Part shown: in pieces, positions 12,701 through 24,700 of the stretch
Position numbering within the stretch: the stretch's first letter is position 1
How the letters are laid out: each line of letters opens with the position of its first letter
Source of the DNA: Hetaerina americana
Lineage: Eukaryota > Arthropoda > Insecta > Odonata > Calopterygidae
Assembly (NCBI GenBank): GCA_022747635.1
Contig: JAKTNV010000064.1
Location: forward strand, 2,053,950 to 2,117,949
Reading direction: 5' to 3'
DNA length: 64,000 nt
The notes under the pieces: generated by a model
The model's database searches: none
The model's input: the letters and a program-made list of their open reading frames with translations, nothing else
What the model was told of the DNA's origin: nothing
Position numbers and translations under genes: made by a program

Positions 12701-15700
12701 CACACTCCATGTCAGTTTTAACAAGCCTTTTCTTAACACTTATAAGATAGTTGAACCTCTCCACCTGCTCTAGTTTTGCCCTTCTTTTATTTACATTCAT
12801 TCTCATTCCATTTCTATTGCACTGAATTTCCAATTCACTCAGCAAAGCCTCTTGGCTGACTGAGAGACTAAAGCTTGGACATCAGCAAATCCAACTGATT
12901 TAATGAATTCCCCTCCGACTTTCATTCCTATCTCCATTCCTCCTCATGCCTCTTTAATCATTTGCCCCACACATACATCACCAGTGACAATGGACACTCC
13001 TGCCTTACCCCTCTCCCTAGCACAGCCTTCATGGACTCCCCGTCCCCCACTCGCACCTGAGCGGTCTGAGACATGCACAGTTTACGGATTAGTCTCTTGT
13101 CCCTCCAATCTGTTCCTGTTTTCTGCAATATACTCATTAGTTTATCCCAATTTACTCTATGAATTTACATTTTGAAATCTCCAAAACAGGCAAAGACATC
13201 CTGAATTTATTCTACATTCCTTTGTATTAGTGATCTTATTACTTCAATGGCATCACGTTTACCTCTCCACTTCCTGCCATCAAAAAAATGATTCACACCA
13301 AACAAAGAGGTCATCGCCAATAGGTCGAGGATCCATCAAACAAGAAGGTCAATGCCTATTCTTAGTGCCTTCCGAAATCTTAATTATTGAACGGTTAAAA
13401 AAAAAGTTGAGCATAACTGGGAAATGTGGTGTAAAAAAATTTACACCATATAATTTGTTTTTATATTTTTTCTAACTTATTGAATAACCTGTGTGTCTCC
13501 TTAGCCTTGCAGTATACACTGCCAGGTTGTTTTAGTGTATTAAGTGCTTCATTTGGCGGTCCATTCTTATTTCTCATGATATATTTGATTTGTTTTGAGT
13601 GGTTTCTTTCCGTGTACTGTGTCATTTATCCTATATATTTTGCTATTACTTCTCCTCTACTTTCCAGTCTCATTCGCAATTCAGGTTTTGTTTTAATCTT
13701 TCATGGGTCAGTTGGTCAGGCATATTTTGCTTGCTTTGAATAATAACTTTTGAGGCAGCTACATAGAGGCAGCTGCAGATGCACGTCCCATGTCAGTGTC
13801 ATTATTATCATCTTTGCCACCACACTCCCGTGGCAAACTCAGCTGCAAGGCATTAATTATATATATATAATGAACTTGAGGCATCTTTTTGACACAAAAT
13901 GATGGTCACTAAATACCACGTACAAACAGACTAATGTCTATGCATACCACGCACAGTATACCATTTCTAAGGATAAATTAAGATGCCTTGAATGCTGGTG
14001 ACTGACTCTTGACCTTATAAAAATATTGTAACTGGTAAAAATGAATCGTCAGAACCAAATATAAAAAAACTCATTTCATGTCTTAACACGACAGGTGTAT
14101 CTCTACAAGCACCCCACACACACACACACACACGCATACATATACATATGAAGATACTCATAAATGCATCCCCATGGGCTCAAACTTGGACATTCTTGAT
14201 GAGGCTCCACAATCCAGTGGCCCCTGGAGCCCCATTGGTTGGATTCCGATCACACAGGGCATTAGATTGACCTCTGCTTCACCTCCTTGCTGTCGCTTCA
14301 GCTTGTGCATATGTCTGCGTGCCCCGCGAGGTGACGCAGCGAGGGAATTGGAGGGGGGCAACAATGGCAGGGCCCACTTACCTCTTGCCTCTCCTCTGCC
14401 TCCTCCCTAGCCTCCTTGGCCAGCCTCTCCATTTGGCGGTGGCGTTCCCATTCCTGTGCCATCCTCTCCTCCTGCTTGCGCAACAGCGCCTCCCGCACAC
14501 GCAGCTGCACCTCCCCCTCCTCCTTCACACGCATCTCCTCCTCCAGGAGTGACTGGTGGGCTTCCTCCCGCTCCCGCCTCTTGTCCTTCCGAGGGCAGAT
14601 AAAGGAAACGCGTGCAGTCATACTCCGCAAACGCGCACACACACACACACGGGCAATTCCACTGTGCATGCAAAGCCCTCGGCCCACAAAATGCCTCCCC
14701 GTCAAAATGGCCAGCCCCATCGTCATATCTGCTGGCTACGACGTATATTGAGCACATCGCATGTGACCTTATGAGAAAGGAATGACTACCAGAAGGTTTG
14801 GAGCACCTGTATGTGCAGCCAAAATTATTAACATTTTACATGACATTCATCATACCCTCACCACATTAGTGTAATGCCCCTCAAGATTTCCCCAGAGAGT
14901 AAAATAATTCTTGGAATCTTGCAAAAAATACAGCGGAAAAGAGAACATTTAAACATGTGAAATGGAAAAATGTTAAGAAGAAATACACATAGATTAGATG
15001 CATGTTAGATACTATCAGTGGCTACATTCTGCAAGCACACATACTTCCTGTTCCTTGATGATGTCCATGAGTGCCTTGGTGACCACAGCCTTGGCCTCGT
15101 CCCTTTTCTTCGCCGCGGCGTGTATTTTGCATTCAAAGTCCTCCTTGTCCCTCAGGAATTGGATTATACGCCTGCAATTCCAAATGGACTTTAGCAATCA
15201 ATGCTCTCGGAAAGAGGGAAATGAGAAAATCAACAAACTTTCCAGTCATTTGCCGTTGGAAATGTTCCAAATGCATATTATTACTAATTCCTTTGATGAT
15301 AACCGTTGTTACTCCATGAACCAACCAACCTCAATTGGTGATCAAGCTTCAGCACTTCCCTGCTTTGTGCACGCTCAGATTCCCTGCACAGAAGAAGGCA
15401 TCGCTATCGTTGCCAAGTGCTTCTTTAACTCTTATTGCACCAAGCAGTCCCCCTTGTATGCACCAGCACACGCCCTCATCAACACGCACCAGCACACCAC
15501 CAACCATCCTAATCTTCCCATTCCCTCATTTGCCTTCATCCACGCCCTTGCCACAGCTTGCAGGGTATTACATGGATGTAGATGAATCCACAAGTTTCAC
15601 TACAAGATTGTTCTACGAGGGTCATCCGGAAAGTAGTACCCGTTCGTGAAATAAAGACACGAAAGTAAATATTAACAAACATAAAAAATTTTATTTGAAA

Positions 15701-18700
15701 GAGGATACTTTAAACTACTTCTCAACATAATCTCCAAGCAAATTAAGGCATTTGTCATAACGTGTGACAAGTTTCTGTATTCCTGCTGCATAGTCCTTCG
15801 CCGCCAGCTCATTGAGATACGCGAGGGACCCATCTTGCACAAATTTTTGCATAATGCAGATGGTGTTTAACAATTTCATGAACAATTGTTCGAGAAACAT
15901 TGGGAAAATGCTCACAGATGTCATCAATTGTGACGCGCCGATCGTTCCTCACGAATTCGTCAACTGAGCTCACCAGTTGGTCTGTAATGACAGACGGTCT
16001 CCCCGAACGCTCATCGTCGTGTGTGTTCCCCCTCCCCATGTTGAAGTTGCGACACCACCGCCGAACAGACGACTCGTCCATTACATTGTCTCCATACACC
16101 TCCTTTAATTGGCGATGAATATCACATGGGCGAACGTTTCTTGCATTGAGGAATTTAATCACTGCCCTCACTTCACAACTGGCGGCGTTCTCAATTTTTT
16201 TAAACATTGTAAACAATCACAGAAACAACACAAGCAATGCTAGCGTCACGCAACTTGGCTCAGAGAAGGCAGACAAGCCACTGAAGCTATCTGACCTCGT
16301 CCAGCGGCTACTCGCGTCGTCAGCACTTCATGCGGCACGAACGGGTACTACTTTCCGGATGACCCTCGTAATTAGCAAGCACGAGAGGACATGAGTTGGC
16401 CAATAGTTCCCCAAATGCCTCACTTCACTCAATCTGAGCATCTCATCTCTCGTTTCAGGCTCGATCTTGCCAAGAGAACACAAAACTCACAGGGAGGATT
16501 TGTATTTTTTAGTACTCTGTAAGTCACTGCTAGGGTGCGTGGCAGGGGGTGAAGACACACCCAATAATTTTGACTTGAATATGACCCTACTGTGGTCAGA
16601 CAATGTTATCCTGATCCCTTATCGTTCGTCCAAAAAATGACATCTTAAATCTATCTCTCCTACACTAAATCCATCTAAGTTTACAGACAAGGTCTCACCG
16701 ATCAGAAATTGATGGAGGTAACAATACATTTTCCACATCATAGCGATATGGCTGTACAGCGAGGCTGTACTTCATCATCTTACCATTCTAAGCACACGCT
16801 TATTTAAATCTCTTCATCATCCCCTCATCAATTAGGCGACACTGCAATGGTGGGGATTTCTTATGTAACATTGAAGGCATGATATTTTCTTTTTATTTAA
16901 CAATTAATTATTCAAAGAGGGCATTCATTCTTTAGGCAACTACTTCCGATAACATTTGTGAAACCAAAATAAAATAACATGAATCTGTAGAAATTTCCTA
17001 TGCCGCTGTCATCGGTGCGCGAGTCGCTGCCGTGAATATTTTCACGAGATGGTGCACACAACGCTCAATCACGGAGAGCCTCCACCGCACCTTACAGCCA
17101 CCCGCATTGGGTTGCATGACCAAGCGTGCATGTGCCATTTCTAAGAGGATAACCACATGGCATGAACTATGCCTGCTTTTCATCTTTCGTCCAACAGACG
17201 TGATTGGCTGGCATTGCCCTCTACAATCTCCCAGAGTCAAGCTACATTGTTCGGCGGGAAAACAAAGCCATGCTTCCTTTTCGTGTCTCACTAAATGCAC
17301 CTTGTTGACATGCTGCGTCTGCGTAATCCTATTTCTGCACATCACCTATGATGGGTGCTGTAGACATATTGACACTGTCATAATGTCCACATTGAGGACA
17401 TTACAGACATGCACTGAAGATTGCATTGCTAGTCCTCTTTTGATTCGAAATATGTAAGTTTTTTTAATGAGGTGACCAATCCCAAAAGATGATGCCATGT
17501 ACTAATGGCTCCGCACTTTAGAAAAATATAGCATTAGCCAAATAGTTCTCACCTAGGTATTCCCTTTTTGCAATAGCTTGCTGCACTGAAGCACAAGGTG
17601 ATGGCAAGAATAAATAAAGTGACCCACTGGGCAAGCGATACAGACAGAGTAATGCAATTAGCAAAATTAATGGGAATGGTGGAACAATATTCGAAATCTA
17701 TTTCCATGCTCTTAGTTATCAAAAACAGAAAATAATCTGGTACTGCAGTATAGGATAAATCCTCACTCCCACCTCAATTGAATAGTTCCCTTATTTTTGT
17801 TCAAAATCACCAAAAGACATAGAGCTCATCAGTATTGGACTGATTACACACAAAGCCACAAAGGAAAAACAAATGGAATAAGAAAATAACAAAATGACAC
17901 ATCGAGATAATAAACAGCATTAGAGATGCTGATAGCTGAAATTCCACATTATGAGTTTGTCATCCAAGAACTCATCCACACTGTAATACAACTTACTTTG
18001 TAACAATTTATACACTTTTCTTTTGAAAATAGTGGGGAAAATAAAAAATTTCATTGATTATGAAAGATTATCATAAATTTAGCAATCAGAATGAAGAGCG
18101 CCTCTGATTTCAAGCTAGCTTTCCACCATAGCACAAAACAGGTTTTGTTACTATTTACTGTCCGATTGTTTTCTTGAGACAAAGGGGACGTGCTCTAGTA
18201 GTGTTTTTTAATGGTGTAGATGGAATATCATCACAATTTAGGGTGGATGTGATGACAGTATGCAAAATTTCACAGCTATTGGCAGAGAAAGAGGTAGGCC
18301 ATTGTTAGATAGAATATAAGAGGCATTGATTCCTATTGATGACTCCGGCAGAATGATGACTAATCCCGGTGTGACACTGCAACTAACTTCAACAAGGAAC
18401 TAATCTCAAGGCACTTGCTGCCATGTGGAACCTCACGCTCTCACTCGACTCATGCATCATCGTCAGGGTCATCTACCCCGAGGAGACGATGCTCGAGTCG
18501 AGCTATGAAACATCCGCCAATATGGAACCCCTGACCCAGTGGAAGGCCCAAGAAAACTTCGTCAAGCCGATATGCCGGGAAAGCACCAGATCATGTTAGA
18601 ACTTAATCACCATTTAAATGTCAAGACATCATTTCTGGGGAGTGCGCGTGTGGTCAATAGAGTATGATTGAAAAACACATAACCCATAAATACAGTAATC

Positions 18701-21700
18701 AACCCGAAGGTCAGTTTGGCAGGCAATGGTAGAGTTCGCATAGTACTAAGCCAAATGATGTCCATACATTAGCAAGGTAGGAGGGCCAGTGCCTTTCCTT
18801 GTGCTGCTTATGGTTTCCCAGGAAGATCTGGTACCTGAAAAATCACACGGCTTGGGTGGAGCAGAGGGTGTCCATACGGACTCGCCCGGGTATCGAACCC
18901 AGGTTCTCCAGTCGGTAGTCCAACAATACCCCTGGTCTACCACATCTCCATAGCATAAGAATGGTATGAAATTATTGAGAGATAAAAAAAGGAAAAATTA
19001 CCCCACATTACATAAAAAGTAATAGACTGTATAATAAGCATTACAGTTTCAGGCTTGACTCTGTGGAATTCCTTCATTGTGAGGGTAAAAAAGAAACTTT
19101 AAACTTCCACAATAAAGTCTTTATTGTGGAAGTGTAAAATTATAATGGCAGAGGTGGACAGAAGAGTTTCACCCTTCAACAGATCTATAATTAAAAATTC
19201 ACAGAAGCAAAAAGATCCATGGCATGAAGCATCCAATGGAAGCAAAATGGCTGATGAGAGATCAAGTGGAGTCATGGTCCGTTGATCTCATTGTACCTGT
19301 TTTCCTCCTCCAATGCATGCCGCTCTTTCTCCTTCCAGATCTCCTGGCATCTTTGGAACTCTGCCATTTCATGTTTCGTTCTCTTCTTCTTCCGCATCAC
19401 CTCCTCCTGCTCCCTGAGGATATCAACAAACAGTCACATGCCGCTTCAATATTTGCCCGGACGAGGCATTCTCACTGCATTGAATACCGCATTAGACTGC
19501 ACACAAGTACTGCACTGAATAAAGCATGTTCACTTGCTTCCATCCATCACTTTAAAGAGAGGAGGACACCTTAAACAGATTTTAACATAATCAGGAAGGG
19601 CATACACACACCAACTACACATGCACGTAGGTGTATGAATGAAAATTTCTTTGAATGGTTCCGCCCTTAAGTCAAATAATCCTGCCAGAGATAGATACAG
19701 TCAGATAATTTCACAAAAAATCCCAACAGCCTCGTACTCAATGAAACATGTTAGGAAAAATGTACACATGCTCCATGCTCTCTCAGAAGATATAGAAGTG
19801 CTTCGAGTCCAAATAATCCTTTTGAAGTAGGAAACGGTGCCCTGACTCACACACATTAATTGCCATGCTTCTCAGTTTGAAGTTAAAGTAATATGTTGAA
19901 TATAGACTGCCAAAGAACCAATGAGCATTTTTTATGGAAACACAAGGCAAAAGATACATGTTTAGAACTAACCCCTGATAAATGTTATATCAATGCCTTG
20001 ACCCACAGAATCAGGTGTCTACATTAGTATTCCAATCAATGCCTTACTATGCCAGGTTTACTTCATGATTTTCACAGATTATTGAAGTTTTAGCAACATC
20101 AAGTAGGAGATTAAAGTTGCGGTTAAAGGCAAACGTAATACTGGGGAGCACAGTGCTGCAAATCCCTTCAAATAAAAAAAGTTTTTCCAATGCTATTAAG
20201 GCAGGCATCTCCGTAGAGGATGCTAGGAAGAGAATAATATGAAGAATGATTTGTAACAAAAAAATTACATGTTTCTTCCTGACCCTGATTAAAACATTAA
20301 AAATAAAAGACCCACTTACTAACGCATGCCTATGCCACTGCATGAGATGCTGAAGGGATATGCTCCATAATGGTAATCCAGACTTTATAGAATTGGAAGT
20401 GAATGTAGTTCTTAGGGGGCAGCCTTGAACCATTGGGACTTTACCAACAGGAATTGAAATGATCATTGTTGAAGGGATAAATAATAAGTATAGCACTCTG
20501 AATAAAAAAATTAGCTAGCATTAATCCTCATTAATATATTTTTACCAAAAGAGGGAAATAGTTGAATGCATAAAAAAAATTTGGCAATCTAAAATGACAT
20601 CTAAAGTAAGATGACCTATTAATGGGCAAGAGGAATCACAATTTGTACTGGGGAAGCACCCTTTCCCTCTTCTAAGGGTTGTTTCAAGGTTCAACAGATC
20701 ACAGGTATGGGCATTGAAGTTCTACAGGTTGTAGTCACTATCAGGCGAGCACTTTTAAGAGCAGCAGCATTCAAGACGCAAGGATTTCTTTCACCCTGCA
20801 GATGACACCCTGAGGGCAAAAAGGACAAACCTTTGGTCCTCCTCGTGAATGTGCTGCATGACCTCATCAATGAACAGCTTCTCTCGGAGGAAGTCCTCGT
20901 ATGCGGCACGCCTCTTCTCCGCACCCTCCCTCTTCTCTTGCTCCCACAATTCTGCGCGGTAGAGCACCTTGCCCTGCGCCTGGTGCCTTTCCCACTCCTT
21001 GGCCTCCTCCTCCTCCTCTGACCACTTCCTGCGCATCAACTCCACTGCCACCTCCTCTCGATACTGGGCACAAACAAAGGGGGCGTGTGCAGCAGTGGCG
21101 TCCCAAATCGGCACTGGCCCTCGCCACCGTTCCACGCATACATCCTCCGACCAACGCAAGAATCTCACGGCAGTGCAAAAATCAATCTCCTGCACCAAGA
21201 TTCAAACCTGCTCTTGGCAAATAATTTTTGCACTGCTGTGAAAGTCTTGCATTTCCTCTCATGCACACAAAAAAATACTATTCAATTAATCTATCAGAGC
21301 TACTTAATAATAGTCTAACCAGTAATGATATCAATCTGTCAAATAATAATAATACTGCTTTTATTTGTCCGGTGATTTGCTGCATATTCACATACACAAA
21401 TATAGGACACGTCAAATATATAAATCACAAGTTTGAAAAAATGAAACGTATACATACATACATACACACAAACATCCAATTTCTATGTTCCAAGTCTTAG
21501 TGCATGTATTTTTATCAGAGAAAGATCAAATGTGGAGCGTAAACTGTAATTTGATGACTCTCGCCTATTCTTCATTACATCTGTCAGCTCTCAGTTCCTC
21601 AAAAACAATTTCGTGCCACTGGATAAAGTCTTCTTGTGAAAGGAGTTCTTCATTGTTGTATTATGACTCCGAATGAGCCCTCGACAGCCAAGATTGGGCA

Positions 21701-24700
21701 TTACTTATCCAAAAACTTGGATGCAGAAATATTTTTGAAATCCACTGGACTGGGTGATCCCTTTTCACAGTCTCCCCACAAGTAGCAAGATACTTTCAAA
21801 CAAGCCAAGGGGATACTATCCAATAGGGGAGAGCTAATCAATGACTTCAATTCTCATTTGAGGATATGGTTAGGTAGCCCTTACTAAATAATTTACATAT
21901 AAATAACTCAGCATATCTTCAATTTCATACAAAATCCTCTCTACACACTGAAAGGGGAGAAGCCATTAAAATTCCTTAATCTTGATAAAAGTTATGATCT
22001 GAGCTGAGAATTTCTCATAAATATTATTCTTAAAAACAAATGTGCTTAGCTCCACCATCTACATAAGCTATGTAGTCAGGTCATTTTAAAAGTATTCTAT
22101 TTGACTACAGCAGTCATTCACATGGAATTATATTTGGATTCAACTAGCCAATGGTAAAAATGGAGCATGAATGCCAAATCTTGGTCTGAAAGGCAACCAT
22201 TTATTCAGTCTCTAATTATCCTATCATTCCTAGTTCATTTATAATTATGCAATTTGAGAATTTTGTAACAAATTAATCATATTCAATAAGTATGAGATAA
22301 TTGTAGATATGACTGCAACACTGTTTCATCCTCCCCAAGTTTTAATCTTTAAAAAAGACTAATATCTCACCCCTTGAAAAAAATCTTCAAAATCTGAAAG
22401 AATATGATGTGCAATGACACAATATTGACAAAGACTAGCCCCTTCTTCGTGCTTATCATGACAATGACTTGCCCAATGTCAAAGGTTTGACTAAAAGATT
22501 AAATCGAGATACCATTATTACAAATTCCCCGGCTAAGACCACCCCAATGAATCAGACTCTTTCTCCAAATGCTACATGCATGATTTGATATGCACACTTA
22601 AAGCCATGTCTCGTGGGATTTCTTCACACACATGCCAGTACCTTCAACACACACCACACCTCCAAGTCTTCACAAAGAACATGATATGCACAATAATCAA
22701 TTATCATCATCTCTTCCCAAGGGGTCAATTGTAATTATAATCCTCCCCCTTTCTCTTTCCTTTTCAGGAAAAATTTAGACATTTCAGGGGATCTATATAA
22801 TCTCCAACTACTTGGTCTATCCTTTGGCCAGGAGCCTGGCTTATGACCCGACCCACATACTAAATTCACCATCAACAAGGCATACATTATTTGATACTTT
22901 CTTTGCATAAATGGTTCATTTGCTACTACTAATCATACTTGATGCTAATAACTTCACTTTAATCTATACCTAAGTTTTGCAAATTTTGCGACCCATTTCA
23001 TGAATACTTCCCATTTATACATACAAAACACAAATAAATGTTGTGAGTACAATTAATAAATAAAAGTGTCATTCATTTGTTCCAATAGTATCGCAAACCC
23101 ACACTTGAAAAAGCTTTTTCCACTGTATGTCTTCCCTGATATCCTGAAAATCATTCTCAAGCTGACTAATCCTCAATTCAACCCAAAATACATCTGAGAA
23201 GGGAAAAGGAATGGTTAGCACCCACCTGCTGGGCTAGCTTTTGCGCTTCCTTCTCCGCTAACTGCGCATGCAACTCCTTGTTGACATACGCAGTCCTCAG
23301 CTTGCTTTCCAGTTCCCTCAGCTCCACGCTCTCCTCACGAAGTCTTTGCCTGGCAACAAAGTCATACAGGTGACAGTTTAAGAAAAAGAAATCCATAGAA
23401 TCACCTCAGTTCCCATGCAGTTATGCAATAGATGAAGCATCAAGGACATTGTCAAAAGGCAGCAGGTTAACACATTATGAGCAAATATGCAAAGGAGCAA
23501 TATGATTATGAAGATGGCAAAAGAAATCCTGAACTTTCCAACACCTCCTTGGGTGGTTCATACCTAGTTATTTTGATCGGCCGAATGGGCCCGTGAATGG
23601 TACACTACCATGAATCCCAATGCAGAAGTACAAGGCTGATCTGAAAAGTTCTCAGCTTGATGATGAAATGACATTTTATGATTTCAAAAAGTTTTATTTT
23701 CAACATTCCTTTAACATGTATAACATTCATCCCACATTATTCCCGTGTCAATATCCCATCTCTATAGTGTTCTTCCGAGAGGTTGTGCAAAGAACTTGTC
23801 TACATCCACGATTGCCTCTTTTTGTTTGGATTGGATGGAAGACATTGACCAGGGAGGAAACTTTTGCATTTTAAGAAGAGGTGGAACCAAATCCGGGCAA
23901 TAGGCTGGAGGCTCCAGCCCTTCATAGCAGAGCAATTCCCTAAAAAATGTACCATGGTTGGAATAGCTACTGTTTTACCTTTCACAAGATAATCGATCTA
24001 CAGAATTCCTTCCGCATCTCTAAAAACCGATATCGTGACCTATCCCAACAATGGCACCATCTTCGCCTTCTTTGAAGCTTAAGAATCAGCTTCTATCCTC
24101 TGCATGGATTGTTGTTGATTATAAAATTAAATGATACTGCAAATCACACTTTTTTGTTCTAAATGTAAGGGAATGATATCCAAGGGAAAGAAACTCAATC
24201 TTTAAGCGCATCACCCCTGCTAAATACCTACTTTCAACAGGGTTTCCCCAATTACACTGCTTAAAATGAATAACCACTGGGCCTCTCTTGAGACTTTGAG
24301 CCCATCTTTGTATTCAGTTGACGAAATGGAACATTAGAGGATAAACTCCTAATGAAATTATGGTTTGTGTCCATACTTGTATTCTGACAAGTTCTATGTC
24401 GTGTATACGTGACCTAAAGGATTTATAAACATCACTATCATTAGTATTGCAACCCAACTGGGTCATAGATTCCTTGGGGCAAACTATATATGTTGGTGGA
24501 CAAGTAGACATTTGAAGAGTACGGAGTTCAAGGACACTGCATTCTGAAAAACTTTGTAATTAATGTTTTTGTTATTAATATCCTAAGCTATATTTTTCTC
24601 ATTCATAAAATAAAGGAGAATAAAGTGAGCCGTGGTTTTTTAAAAAAAATGGCAAAACTCAGAGAACTACGTACACTACATATTTATTTATCGCGGTTTC

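Noticed and set aside
15998..17457. Plus-strand frames around 15900-17457 as genes
   Set aside because: The first are antisense of the mariner ORF; the one at 17032-17457 has no domain, composition or splice support.
20833..21224. Plus-strand Pro/Ser-rich frames over 20833-21224
   Set aside because: Antisense of the GC-rich MNS1-like exon 20831-21063.
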